A DNA stretch of 64,000 nucleotides from Neostapfia colusana (GCA_030760725.1 JASWHV010000008.1:45518057-45582056), one strand, 5' to 3'. Shown: positions 1 to 10,750, counted from the first letter of the stretch. Notes: a model not told the origin generated them from the sequence alone. Numbers and translations: made by a program.

Positions 1-705
1 TGTATGTTACGTGTTGTCCGGGTGTCTCCTGATTGCAATCACCGTCCCTCGCGGTTATTCGAGTACCGCTTGTTCACTGTTTTGTAACATAGTAAGAAGT
101 GAAAGAAGCCAGATGAATGATATTATGCTGTGATGAACTATTAATGATTTGCAACCATGTCTGCAGTAGATGTAGAGCTAATTAAGTTCACTGCGCTGTG
201 ACGTAGTAAGAAGTGAAAGAAGCCATATGAATATGCTGCATTGAACTATTAATGTCTTGAAACCATGTATGCTGTAGCTGTATAGCTCATTAAGTTTATC
301 TTCCACTTTGGGCATCACCCCATCGAAGGAAAGCGTTTCTTGTTTGATTGTAGACTTCCGATGTGAAGGCTGCCTAAGGCTCATTAACTGTTTCTATAAA
401 AATGAATGTAAGGATTAACATGTAGGCGTGTCTTTATTGCAAAGCCTTTGTCCTATATTATGCATCCTTGCATGTAGAGTTCCATGACTAGGGTTGTCGG
501 TTAAGCCTTGCCGAGCCATCGTGCTAACGGTTGCAATATTTGAGCTGTGTGCAGGTGAGAGTTATGAGGAAGGTTCCGAGGACGAGGCGATGCCCCCGTC
601 GGGGTACACGGCCGAGCTGGAGCCCTGCATGCCGCCTTGATCTCTAGTTCTAAGCTGCTAGTGTGTGGCGTCCCCGGGCTGGACGGCTGCACTTTTGCAT
701 AGATA
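1..705 (+). repeat. 3' part of a long chromovirus LTR, cut by window edge
   Basis: This is the right-hand part of an LTR related to the Tek-5 LTR further right. Shared landmarks are the block with ccctcgcggt, cgagtaccgcttgttcactg and a G-T-A-A-C-A-T-A-G stretch (compare 47120-47175), the stretch around taagccttgc(c/t)gagcc, and a small acidic exon at 555-640. The right end is not the expected CA terminus: similarity to the LTR fades near 690-705, where the possible CACTA end begins. The left part lies outside the window. The right limit is approximate. Confidence 0.6.
555..640 (+). other. last exon of the LTR-embedded split reading frame
   Basis: A splice-acceptor-like sequence (gtgtgcag, 547-554) is followed by an open stretch. 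Read with one nucleotide carried over, it gives an acidic peptide (SYEEGSEDE) ending in PPSGYTAELEPCMPP and a TGA at 638-640. The same ending (PPSG-TAEWEP--P, stop) occurs in the LTR copies at 47449-47546 and 34656-34559. The upstream exon of this copy is outside the window. Whether it is translated is unknown. Confidence 0.45.
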
Positions 706-714
706 GTATATAAA

Positions 715-804
715 CACCTGCCATCGTATATAGATTATATACAACGGCTTCTACATTATATACGACCGTTTTGGCCGTCGTATGCTGACGGGAATCCTGT
801 AGTG
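715..804. mobile_element. possible CACTA (En/Spm-like) transposon terminus
   Basis: Read on the minus strand, the block starts at 804 with CACTACAGGATTCCCGTC. This has the CACTA hallmark, followed by subterminal inverted motifs (TACGAC ... GTCGTA at 757-782 on the plus strand). The opposite CACTA end was not found in the window and the 3-bp target duplication could not be shown. It may be a remnant left after deletion, or a chance resemblance. The left limit is a guess. Confidence 0.35.
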
Positions 805-2654
805 CACTGAGCAGCCTCCGGTCCCCCTAGTGCCGGTTGATCCCTCTTGGATCTACTCCGGTGACTCCTCGACGATTTTCACTGCTCCTCAGCTCATCTT
901 CGACCTTCCTCCGCCCCTCCGCCGTGCCCGAGCCGTTCCTCGCCGGAAGAAAACAGAGGAAAGCCACCCTTCTCGGTTCAACGTCGTCCGGGATATTCAA
1001 AGCCTCTTTAACGTGTTCAAAAGCCCACAGAGGTGCGTCATGATGTCTTGATCCTCCTCCCGTGGTCCTTTTGCTCTTTACCACCGCCGGCTAGCCGGAA
1101 TTTTTGAATTACCACTGGTACACGTGAAGATCCGCCGAAAACTAAATCGAGGAATTCGTTCCAAGCGCTTGATCATCGGTTTTCCGGTCCAAGCCACAGC
1201 AACTAGCTACCCTAGCGCCCTACAATGCTGAAGCCTGAAGCAAACCGGCCACCACATGCCCCGGGCGACGAGAATTCACCGCTGGCGGCCAAAACGGCTT
1301 GGCTCACCGTCAAGCTTCCATTTGCAGGCGTTTTTGGCTCGGGTTAGTGTTACCATCTTGTTCTACGACCTCTAGGGATGGTGTACGGCACCATAGTTCG
1401 CCGGGAGAAGCTTGGGACGTGCCACACCTCGCCGGCGCCGTGCATCCGAGCCGCCCCGCCGATGCTAACCCATTTCTGTCCGTTTTCATGCCGTAAGACC
1501 TTGCCCGGCTGCTAGGTCTTGATGTGAGGATGGTGTAGAGCAAAACCGGAGCCACTTTGATTGTGAAATGATGGAGAACGGCGCGGGCCACGATCTGATT
1601 TTCTTTAACCGCGAGTGCCTGTCGGGGGTTTGAAGAAGAGCCAGACAGGAGGGGCCCACGTTTGTTTTGTGGAGAGATAATATCCAGAAAATGGCCAATC
1701 TTTGAAAGCCCATAACTTTGTGTAGAAAACTCCAAAAAGGGTGAGACAAATTTTGTTGAAATCCTCATAAGGAGTACTTCACAGAGGAACAAAGTGCTTA
1801 CTATGAAAATGCCCATTATTTTCTGTGGAATTCATTTTATAAACCCTTTAGGAATTAATTCCAGGAAGGATTATCTATGAAAAATTCTCAAATTTGGGCT
1901 GAAAATCATTGTCCTAGTTTCTGAGCTCCAGTAAAAATCTTAGGATTTTTAGAGCTGATTAAGAGGGATTAATCAGTAGGTTATCTCAGGGTTAAATAAA
2001 GTAGCTAAAAATCATAGAATTAATTTCCAGAAAAATGCTTCAAACTTCAAACCTCGATAACTTTTTGTTGGGATGTCCCAAATTTGTGAAACAAATTTTG
2101 TTGAATTCCTATCAGTCAGTAATTTGCAGAAATGCAAAGAATTTGATCTGAAGATCTCTGGAATTTTCTCCAAAATTCATCAAAGTTATCTTTTTGGGAA
2201 TTTATTCCAGAAGATCCCTGTTATAGAATTTCTTCAAATTTGGCCAGAATATTCTTCATATTATTAGTGATGCCCTGTAAACATTTGAGCTTTATTTGAG
2301 TTAATTTTCTAGGCTAGATTATTATCCCAAGTTCAGCCTTCATTTGAAAATTTCAAACCAAACAGAAACTTTTCAGCATTTCACATCAACTTCCAAAATT
2401 CATATCTCCCTGTAGGTAGCTCCAAAAATGGTGAAGCAAAGTTTGTTAGAACCATAGAGACCTACTCTAATTAGATGTTCCACTGTTAGCCATGTCAAAA
2501 CTTCAGATTTGGGATCAAAATTCAGAGAAGCCTTGGACTTGTGGGAATTTTGGAGACCACAAGCTTCAGTGAAATTTCTCCAAATTTTGCTCAGATCATC
2601 TTTATAGAATCTAGTATCCACTTGAAAAATCCCAAAGCCAATTAAGGAACCTAA
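805..2654 (+). repeat. decayed LTR-like sequence (U3-type), family not resolved
   Basis: The stretch has the two-part texture of the other long LTRs here: a GC-rich zone (805-1640) followed by an AT-rich zone (1650-2650). The AT-rich zone contains motifs such as caaattttgttgaattc next to 'cttcaaac..aactttttgttgg', which recur at 19870-19950 and 45510-45590. No TG...CA ends were found, and it does not resemble the 3' LTR of Tek-1 (7672-11111). It is probably a truncated LTR nested in the leader of Tek-1. No gene was found in it. Confidence 0.45.
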
Positions 2655-2852
2655 ACAGCAGTAGCTATAAATAGCAGTAGGAATGAACTGTGTGTCACCG
2701 TGAATGATACATGGACTCCTGACTCCCCAGATCGCCGAGCGATCAGGCGTCGTCGCACTTCTCCACCAGCAGCCTCCCCACCCAAAGCAGAGTCAGAAGG
2801 CAGCCGAAGTGATGAGGAAGATCCCGAGGAGCCAGCTCAAGAAAATGAGTAG
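2655..2852 (+). other. short open frame with acidic C-terminus, no ATG
   Basis: An open frame of about 65 codons runs from the stop at 2652-2654 to a TAG at 2850-2852. It encodes an arginine- and proline-rich part (RRAIRRRRTSPPAASPP) and then a strongly acidic end (SDEEDPEEPAQENE). It contains no ATG in frame. The acidic end resembles in character, but not clearly in sequence, the last exon of the split frame found in the other LTRs. It may be a diverged or intron-less version of that exon, or just low-complexity decay. Confidence 0.25.
2666..2673 (+). promoter_or_regulatory. TATA-box-like element (TATAAATA)
   Basis: TATAAATA lies at the end of the AT-rich zone, about 490 bp before the gag ATG of Tek-1. 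A core promoter starting transcription near 2700 would fit. The match is good, but the surrounding LTR is decayed and use of the site is unproven. Confidence 0.4.
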
Positions 2853-3156
2853 CGTAGAGTCTTTCCCTTAAATTAGAAGGATGTCGAGTAGTCGAGTTGT
2901 TACGTTAGTTAATGGTGTGTTAATGCTTGGTGTGTGACGTGAGTTGTGGAAGCCATGAGCAATTGTCCACAGCCTCGTCTTTAGATTGTTTTGCTTGGGT
3001 GTGTGAACCCACATGAAATAATATTGCATTTATTTTTGTGTGAGAAATGAACCCTCAGAAAAGTATAACAAAGCCTCAACACTTCAAAGTACAAACAAGT
3101 GAAAGTAGTAAGATGATACTAAATGCTTTCAAATTAATATTGGTTGATTCTGCCAG
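2853..3156 (+). other. leader just before Tek-1 gag
   Basis: These 304 bp hold no gene. The stretch includes AT-rich text like an LTR 3' end (aataatattgcatttattt) and finishes with attctgccag directly before the gag ATG at 3157, a plausible splice acceptor. No primer-binding site (TGGTATCAGAGC) occurs between 1 and 3156. The 5' LTR and primer site of Tek-1 are therefore missing or lie outside the window. Confidence 0.4.
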
Positions 3157-4851
3157 ATGGCCGGAAGAGGAAAAGGACGTTCTGCCAACCCCGCCAACAA
3201 CAACGATGAGGCATGCAACCCTCATCTTTCTGGAGGCCAGGACAGGGGTGGTCGCCGTGATGGAGTTGATCTCCTCCACCAAATGCTGGAGAATCAAAAT
3301 CAGTTCATCCAGAACTTGACTCAAGTGGTGGCCAACTTGCATCAAGTTCCACCTCCACAAGCTGCACCACGCCAACCAAGGTTGAGTGAGTTTCTAGGAA
3401 CTCAACCTCCAAAGTTTGCAAGTGCTGCTGAACCTCTGGAGGCAGATGATTGGCTAAAGACCATTGAAAGCAAGATGAGGATCATACAGTGCCAAGGGTA
3501 TGAGAGGATGCTGTTTGCCTCTCATCAATTGCATGGACCTGCTGCTGATTGGTGGACCGCCTACGTGGCTGCCCATCATGACCCTGAGAACATCACTTGG
3601 GTAGAGTTCAAGCGTAGCTTCCGCAACCATTACATCCCAAGAGGTGAACTCAAAAACAAGAGGAAGGAGTTTTTGGGACTGCAGCAGGGAAACATGACGG
3701 TGAGGGAATACCTCACTAAATTTACTCAACTATCCCGTTATGCCCCACGGGACATAGAGACTGATGAGCAGAAACAAGATTGTTTCGTGGAGGGACTTAC
3801 CGCAGAAATGCAGTGTGCAATGTCCTCAAATGAGTATGAAAGCTTCCAAAAAATGGTGGACAGAGCGTTTGTGGTAGAAAGGAAGCTAAAGGCCTTGGAA
3901 AATGAGAATAAGAGGAAGGCCGGGTGGTCACATCAAGCCTCAGGGAGCAACACCCGCCCCCGTCTGATGCAGCAACCTGCAGGGCAGACGAACCGTGCTG
4001 CAGTACCCTACTCAGCACCAAGAGGGTACAACCCGAACTACAGGCCTCCGGCAGCACCAGCACAGCCGCAACGACAGTTTGTACAGCAGCCTCGCCCCGC
4101 ATATCCACCTCGACCAGCAGTGCAAGGACCCCCACACCAACCCCAAGACAATAAAGGCCAAGCACCTAAGGTTGGGGTGCAATGTTTTAATTGTGGTGAA
4201 GTGGGGCACTATGCCCATAAGTGCCCAAAGAAGAAACCCACGCAGCCTCAACAGCAGAATGTAATGAGAGGACGAGTGAACCACGTCACTATGGAGGAAG
4301 CACAAGAGGCACCCGACATGGTAGTTGGTAAGTTTCCTGCCAATTTACACATTGCAACCCTGCTGTTTGATTCTGGTGCTACCCACTCGTTCATTGCTAA
4401 ATGGTTTGTTAAGAAGCATGATCTAACAACAACACAAATGAACTATATGCTAGCAGTAAACTCTCCAGGTGGAGAAATAAGGACAAGACAAGTGTGTCCC
4501 AAGGTGAATCTAGACATTAATGGGGTAGTGTTTACTGCTAACCTCATAGTGATAGATTCCCAAGGGATCGATATTATTTTGGGCATGGACTGGTTGACCA
4601 AACATAAGGGAATCATCCATTGTTCAACCAGAACGGTGGAACTAACGCACCCTAGTGGCACAAAAGTAAAGTTTATAACAATACAAGAGCCTAGGAGGGA
4701 TGTTCAATTAAATCAAGTTGAGGTGAAAGTGGAGGAGATCCGAATTATCAGGGAATATCCAGACGTTTTTCCGGAGGAGTTGCCAGGTATGCCTCCCGAT
4801 CGTGAAGTGGAATTCACAATTGATCTAGTGCCTGGAACAGCCCAAATATAG
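3157..4851 (+). CDS. gag-pro: Tek-1 gag and protease (chromovirus polyprotein, 5' part)
   Basis: This encodes the capsid/nucleocapsid protein and aspartic protease of a Ty3/gypsy chromovirus. Gag packages the element RNA into virus-like particles in the cytoplasm, and the protease cuts the polyprotein. A retrotransposon gag domain covers roughly residues 70-240 (LEADDWLKTIESK, then the WW-containing AADWWTAYV). A glutamine/proline-rich linker leads to one CCHC zinc knuckle (CFNCGEVGHYAHKC, from residue 343). The protease active site LLFDSGATHSFI lies at about residues 402-413. The ATG at 3157 was chosen because it begins the conserved gag text right after a splice-acceptor-like ctgccag. The frame ends at a TAG (4849-4851) just before the reverse transcriptase, where related copies have a sense codon. 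The same frame resumes behind it, so this is a mutation and not a natural gag end. Confidence 0.85.
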   Translation: MAGRGKGRSANPANNNDEACNPHLSGGQDRGGRRDGVDLLHQMLENQNQFIQNLTQVVANLHQVPPPQAAPRQPRLSEFLGTQPPKFASAAEPLEADDWLKTIESKMRIIQCQGYERMLFASHQLHGPAADWWTAYVAAHHDPENITWVEFKRSFRNHYIPRGELKNKRKEFLGLQQGNMTVREYLTKFTQLSRYAPRDIETDEQKQDCFVEGLTAEMQCAMSSNEYESFQKMVDRAFVVERKLKALENENKRKAGWSHQASGSNTRPRLMQQPAGQTNRAAVPYSAPRGYNPNYRPPAAPAQPQRQFVQQPRPAYPPRPAVQGPPHQPQDNKGQAPKVGVQCFNCGEVGHYAHKCPKKKPTQPQQQNVMRGRVNHVTMEEAQEAPDMVVGKFPANLHIATLLFDSGATHSFIAKWFVKKHDLTTTQMNYMLAVNSPGGEIRTRQVCPKVNLDINGVVFTANLIVIDSQGIDIILGMDWLTKHKGIIHCSTRTVELTHPSGTKVKFITIQEPRRDVQLNQVEVKVEEIRIIREYPDVFPEELPGMPPDREVEFTIDLVPGTAQI

Positions 4852-4866
4852 AAGAGACCTTATCAG

Positions 4867-7626
4867 ATGGACTCCAAGCAGCTAGAAGAACTCAAGGGTC
4901 ATTTGAGAGAATTGACGGAGAAGGGGTATATTCGCCCTAGTTCCTCCCCATGGGGAGCTCCAGTGATATTTGTGCCCAAAAAGGACGGAACCCAAAGGTT
5001 ATGCATGGATTACCGTGCCTTGAATGAAGTAATCATCAAGAACAAGTATCCATTACCCCGCATTGAAGACTTGTTTGATCAGTTGAGGGGCGCTTGTGTG
5101 TTCTTGAAAATTGATCTCAGGTCGGGATACCACCAACTCAAGATAAGGCAATCTGATATTCCCAAGACAGCTTTCGTATCTCGGTACGGACTGTATGAAT
5201 ACACTGTCATGCCTTTCGGGCTAACTAATGCCCCGCCATACTTCATGTATCTCATGAACAAGGTATTCATGGAATATCTAGACAAATTTGTGGTGGTTTT
5301 CATAGATGACATTCTCGTCTTCTCCAAAGATGAAGAAGAACATGAGAAACATCTAAGGTTGGTGTTGCAGAGGCTGAGAGAACACCAACTATATGCCAAG
5401 TTGAGCAAGTGTGAGTTTTGGCTGAAGAGAGTTCCCTTCTTAGGACATATATTCTCGAAGGGAGGAATCTCCGTGGATCCTGCCAAAATCGAGGATATAC
5501 AGGAGTGGAAGACCCCTGAAAATGTCGGGGAAGTTCAAAGCTTTTTGGGATTGGCTGGATACTATCGATGGTTTATTGAGGGATTCTCTAAGATCTCGAG
5601 ACCCCTCACCAAACTGTTGGAGAAGGGAATCACATTCACATGGACGCCACAGTGCGAGACGGGTTTTCAGGAGCTAAAGAAAAGATTGACAACATCCCCA
5701 GTGTTGGTTATGCCAGATATGCAGAAGAATTTCACAGTGTACTGCGATGCCTCTGGAAACGGGTTGGGATGTGTTCTCATGCAAGAAGGGCATGTCGTGG
5801 CATATGCATCCCGGCAGCTTCGGAAGCACGAGAAAAACTATCCTACACACGACTTAGAACTAGCCGCAGTGGTACACGCGTTGAAAATTTGGCGACACTA
5901 CTTGATGGGGAAGAGGACAGAGATATATACGGATCATAAGAGTTTGAAGTACATTTTCACACAGCCAGATCTCAACCTCAGACAAAGGAGATGGTTAGAG
6001 CTAATCCATGACTTTGATGTGAGCATCAACTATCATCCTGGGAAAGCAAACGTCGTGGCCGATGCTTTAAGTCGGAAAGTGCAGGTCAGTAAGTTGAGCT
6101 TGAAGGACATGCCTGCAGAATTGAAGGACGAGGTTATAAGGCTCAATCTATGCCTGGTAAATAGTGGGGAAGCCATCGCCATGGAAGTGGACTCCACACT
6201 CGAGCAAGAAATCCGCGAGGGTCAAAAGAAAGACGAGAAGATACAAGAGATCAGGCAACTCATCGAGGAAAATAAAGCTCCTGGTTTTAGAGAGGATGAA
6301 CAAGGAACGGTGTGGCACGGGAAAAGAATCTGTGTGCCAGAAGTAAAGGAGATCCGTGAATTGATTTTGAAGGAGGCTAATGATTCTGACTATTCCATTC
6401 ATCCTGGGAGTACGAAGATGTACCAGGACCTCAAAAGCAGGTATTGGTGGTATGGCATGAAGTGAGATGTCGCGGAACATGTTGCCCTATGTGACACATG
6501 TCAGTTGGTGAAAGCAGAACATCAACGATTCGCGGGATTATTGCAACCACTCAAAGTGCCTGAATGGAAATGGGAAGAAATCAGCATGGATTTCATAGTG
6601 GGATTGCCTAGGACCCAATCAGGATATGATTCAATATGGGTCATCATTGACAGGCTAACCAAGGTAGCTCATTTCATCCCCGTGAAAGAAAGCTACAGCG
6701 GATCCAAATTGGCAGAATTGTACATGTCAAGGATCGTGTGTTACCATGGAGTGCCCAAGAAGATTGTGTCGGATCGAGGGACACAGTTCACCTCAAGGTT
6801 CTGGCAAAAGTTGCATGAAACCATGGGAACCCATCTGAATTTCAGCTCTGCCTATCATCCCCAAACTGACGGGCAGACGTAGAGAACCAATCAGATCCTT
6901 GAAGATATGCTGAGGGCGTGTGCACTCAAAAACAATAGGAGTTGGGACAAGAACTTACCGTATGCGGAGTTTTCCTATAACAACAGCTATCAAGCTAGTA
7001 TGAAGATGTCACCGTTTGAAGCCTTGTACGGGAGGAAGTGCAGAACTCCCCTATTTTGGAACCAAACGGGGGAAAGTAAAGTGTTTGGTCCAGAAGTACT
7101 ACAAGAAGCCGAGGCGAAGGTGAGGGAAATTCGCAACAATTTGAGGATAGCACAGACACGCCAAAAGAGCTATGTCGATGTACGAAGAAGAGAGCTCGTT
7201 TTCAACATGGGAGACTATGTCTATCTCAAGGTGTCCCCTATCAGAGGACTTCGTCGGTTCAAGGTGAAAGGGAAGTTGTCACCTCGATACATCGGACCCT
7301 TTCAAGTTCTGGAAAGGAAAGACGAAGTGGCGTATCAACTAGAGTTACCGGCTCGTCTAACGGATGTGCACGATGTGTTCCATGTGTCACAACTCAAGAA
7401 ATGCCTGAGAACGCCTGAAGAGGTGTTACCCATGAATGAAGTGGACGTAGCTGAGGATTTGTCTTATGCCGAGCAACCATACAAGATTTTGAAGACAATG
7501 GAACGCCTCACCAGAAATAAAAGAATCCGGATGTGCAAGGTGCAATGGAAGCATCACTCAGAAGAAGAAGCCACCTGGGAACGGGAAGATGAACTCAAGG
7601 CCCAATTTCCGGAATTGTTTTCTTAG
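4867..7626 (+). pseudogene. pol: Tek-1 pol: reverse transcriptase, RNase H, integrase, chromodomain
   Basis: This continues the gag frame without frameshift. Reverse transcriptase has LCMDYRALNEV and the catalytic VVFIDDILVF (Asp codons at 5305 and 5308). RNase H has TVYCDASGNGLGCVLMQ. Integrase has the HHCC finger (HPGSTKMYQ ... CDTC), the first catalytic Asp in MDFIVGLP and the second in SDRGTQF. The C-terminus has a chromodomain-like CKVQWKHHSEEEATWE and ends FPELFS at a TAG (7624-7626). Two nonsense codons break it. A TGA at 6463-6465 in the integrase finger fits a CGA to TGA change. A TAG at 6880-6882 replaces the Glu of the DD35E triad (context GQT-stop-RTNQ). Integration activity is therefore lost. 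The chromodomain in chromoviruses is thought to steer insertion into heterochromatin. Confidence 0.88.
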
Positions 7627-7657
7627 AACCACCAATCTCGAGGACGAGATTTCTTTT

Positions 7658-7666
7658 AAGGGGGGT
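7658..7666 (+). other. polypurine tract of Tek-1
   Basis: The purine run aagggggg, following ttctttt, lies five bases before the 3' LTR start (tgtaacaccc at 7672). It would prime plus-strand DNA synthesis. The same context (gacaagattcttttaagggg) precedes the 3' LTRs at 13967, 33535 and 54245. Confidence 0.8.
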
Positions 7667-8084
7667 AGAGCTGTAACACCCCAAAATCTTGTTAAGACCC
7701 AAAATCATGTTAAGAGGGGAATTTAAAATTTTTTGGACGTGTTGCATGTTTTGCCACAATTTAAATTCAAACTGGAATTCAAATTAAACTCAAAACAGAA
7801 AAGAAATAGAAAAAGAAAAAGGAAAATAGAAAAAAACCGGCCAGTGGGCCGAAACCCACCAGCCAGCCCACTCTGCTCCGCGCCAGCCCGCAGCCGCGCG
7901 CGCCCCCTTCCTCCCACTGATAGGCGGGGCCCGCCAGCCTTCTTCTTCCTCGCGCCCGCGCCGCGATCGGCCGGGACTCTCTCACCCGAATCAAAACTGA
8001 TCGGGAATTCTCGCGTATCCCAGCCGATTTCCGGACCCCGAAGACTCCAGCTCGATCTAAACCAACCCGCCGCCCTCCCCCGTC

Positions 8085-8092
8085 TATAAAAA
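8085..8092 (+). promoter_or_regulatory. TATA box of the Tek-1 LTR promoter
   Basis: TATAAAAA stands in a GC-rich context (cccgtctataaaaacccc), as in plant core promoters. Transcription would start near 8115. No ATG occurs between the box and the strong splice donor at 8360/8361 (CCCGAG|GTGAGA). Confidence 0.6.
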
Positions 8093-8200
8093 CCCCAGCC
8101 TCGTGCTGTTTTTCTCACGCGATCCGCCGTTTACTCCGTTGAGAACCCGAGCCTTCTCCGGCGAAGACTGGCCGATCTACGCTCGGAAATTCCGATCTAA

Positions 8201-8360
8201 CTCGCTGGTCGTGATCCACCGCCTCCGAGGAACCCTGCAGGTGCAGAAAACTCGGTGACTTGCGGTTCAAACACAGCGCCGACGAGCCTCGCCGTGGTTT
8301 CACTTCGGACCTCGTCGTCGATCGCCTTCCAGGACCTCCGAGCTCAAGAAAACCCCCGAG
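8201..8360 (+). other. putative first exon of the split frame in the Tek-1 LTR
   Basis: A frame stays open from a TAA at 8198-8200 to the donor-like CCCGAG|GTGAGA after 8360. It reads ...RAQENPR at its end and leaves one nucleotide (G) for the next exon at 9644. It has no ATG. Joined in phase to 9644-9712, it would continue an open frame. The exon end is well supported by the donor sequence; its start and translation are not. Confidence 0.35.
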
Positions 8361-10467
8361 GTGAGATCCCCAACTTCCGCTCCACCGATCTATGCCATAA
8401 AATCACAGTTCTAGGAAGAATTCTCGAAGATCCGAAAATCTCCGGCGAGATCGCCGCTTCCCGCCGCCGTGCGCCGCCGGGCAGCACCGCCCGCGCTCGA
8501 TCAGAGCGACGTGGCCGCTTGTGCGCCGTCTATTTTAAATCGCACGGTAGACTTTAAATCCCCGCGCACTGGTTCGACGTTATAATCTCAGCCGTCTGTT
8601 TTAAATCGGACGGTCCACGTCAGCCCCGCGTTATAAACACTGGAAATCTTACGTGCTACCCCCTGGGGTTCTCGGGAAATGAGAGCTAGCCCCGGAAACT
8701 TCTGATCTAGCCCCTGGAACTTCAGAAAATCATGTAAATTCATTTAAAAATCAGTTTTAGCCCCTGGACTTAATAAAATTTAGGAAAAACTCCTCTGTTA
8801 TGAGTAGCTAGACCCCTGAAAATTGTTACAATAATATTATAGACCCTGTAGTGGGGTGAGTTTACCTTTTTAACCCTGTTTGATATTTAATTTATGAAAT
8901 TGAATATGTGGCTAGTAGTTAAAATTTAAAAAGTGGGACAAACATATTGTCAAAATTACATTAAAAACTTTCTCAGTACTTAGAAAATTTTGGAGTGAGA
9001 TAAAAATATATTTTGGGCTGAAATGAATCTGTTTAATTTATTAATTCACATTTATTAGTATAGGGACACATTTTTAAGTAAAGAATAGTTCTGAAAATAG
9101 GGAAATAAATGTAAAATAGTTTACATCAAAGGAAAAGGTCAAAATATATTAGTAAATATTTTAGATCAGAACCTATTCTGTTTAGATGATGTGTCTTGTT
9201 ATTTTCATAATAAAGTTCACATTTAGGCATAGGAAATAAATCCGAAAATATAGCAACTAGTAAATGATAAATGAAGTTTCTAAAATCCAAAGAATTCAGT
9301 TTAGGGTTGGTAGAAATTCTGAAGACACATATGGAGTAGGAAAATACCTTTGATGCATACTTGGTAGCAAAAAGGCATAGTAATTAAATATAAGGAATTT
9401 ATTTAAATTGGAAACTCATATATATAGTATGTAAGAATAAATGTTAATACAAAAGTAGGAATCATATACACATGATTAAAAGTACATGCAAGCCAAAGAT
9501 CAACACACATAGAGTAACCACCACACATAGAATTTGTGAATGGCTTTTATACATGTGAATGTGTGGTTTGTATGAAGTGGAAGTGTGAACTATGCCTTAT
9601 GGATTGTCGTTTTTCTTTTGCTATGTGTGATGGTATGATGTAGAACCTGCTCCAGAGCAAGTTCTCCCTTTCCAAGATCAGGACTACCCATTTCAAGAGC
9701 AGCAGGAAGGAGGCAAGTGTCCTTGACCACTTTGATCCTATATTAGGATGTTTAGATAGAATTATTGCATTGTCAAGTTAAACATGAAACCCTTGCTAGG
9801 AAGTTTCCCTAGAATTGCATTACCTTGTTTCCTTGTAGCTTGGGTTGGGATTTATTTTATCATGTCATTTATTATTATGCATATGCTTAGCCATGCTTAG
9901 AATGTGATATTTGGGATATGAGATCATCAGTTTATCTTACCATACTCTTGAATGAGATATTGTGAGTTATGTAGAGGTAGGGATCAAGTCAAGTTGGATG
10001 ATTTGGTTGGTGCTGGGTGCACGAGACTCGGGTTTGTGTTTAGTACTTGCCTGGATCCTAAGGACCGGTTCATGGAGCATGTAACCTGGCTTTACCGTGC
10101 CAACCACATGCTGAGATGGGGCAGCTTGGCCAATTAATTAGGTGTATCCCCGGCGTAGTATGGGTGTGTTGTATGGTGCGGGGAGTAGGTGTCAGCTGGA
10201 CTACCATATGAACCGCAAGGCTCAAGAGGGGGCCACTGCAGCGGGGTTGGAGCCTCTTGTATGCTGTTAGGGGTGAAATCTCAGTGGGCCCACGCTCGTC
10301 GGGAATCCCTTTGTAAAGGCTTCGTAGTGATCTCCTGGCTACACACCTGGGAAGTGTGAATGTGGTTTGTGGCCACTGGCATAATGGAGGTTCTTTTAGT
10401 CCACCCGGCAACGGGGGATGAAATCACTACATGTGGGTACAGTGGTGCAAACTCTGCAGAGTCAAAA

Positions 10468-10479
10468 CTGTCATGACAG
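10468..10479 (+). other. 12-bp perfect palindrome in the conserved LTR intron
   Basis: CTGTCATGACAG is a perfect palindrome. At the homologous place in the Tek-4 LTR (42440-42451) the sequence is CTATCATGATAG. One arm changed G to A and the other C to T, so the palindrome is kept. A second palindrome, ACTCTGCAGAGT, lies a few bases upstream. The surroundings (9950-10520) are well conserved between the two LTR families. Confidence 0.5.
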
Positions 10480-10750
10480 CCATGCTCACGGTCAAGAGCG
10501 GCTTGGACTTATTCATGATTAGAGGAGTGATGGTTTTGGAAGTTGAGAATGTTAAGCGGGGAGCTTAACATTGGAAATGATGTTATGGTTATTTGATTAT
10601 GATGATGGGATGGGAGAGGGACCATTTCACCTGTGTAGTAATGTAGGTGCTTAATAAGCTAAGGTGATAGGTATTAATGGCATAGTGCTTTAACCATGAG
10701 TTCAACATTCTCTTGTTCTAGCCTTGCATGACATAACTTTCCCACACTTG

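Noticed and set aside
7733..8089. 118-codon frame in the Tek-1 LTR promoter zone
   Set aside because: Lysine/arginine then proline-rich text from A-rich and GC-rich promoter sequence, ending at the TATA box; no counterpart elsewhere.
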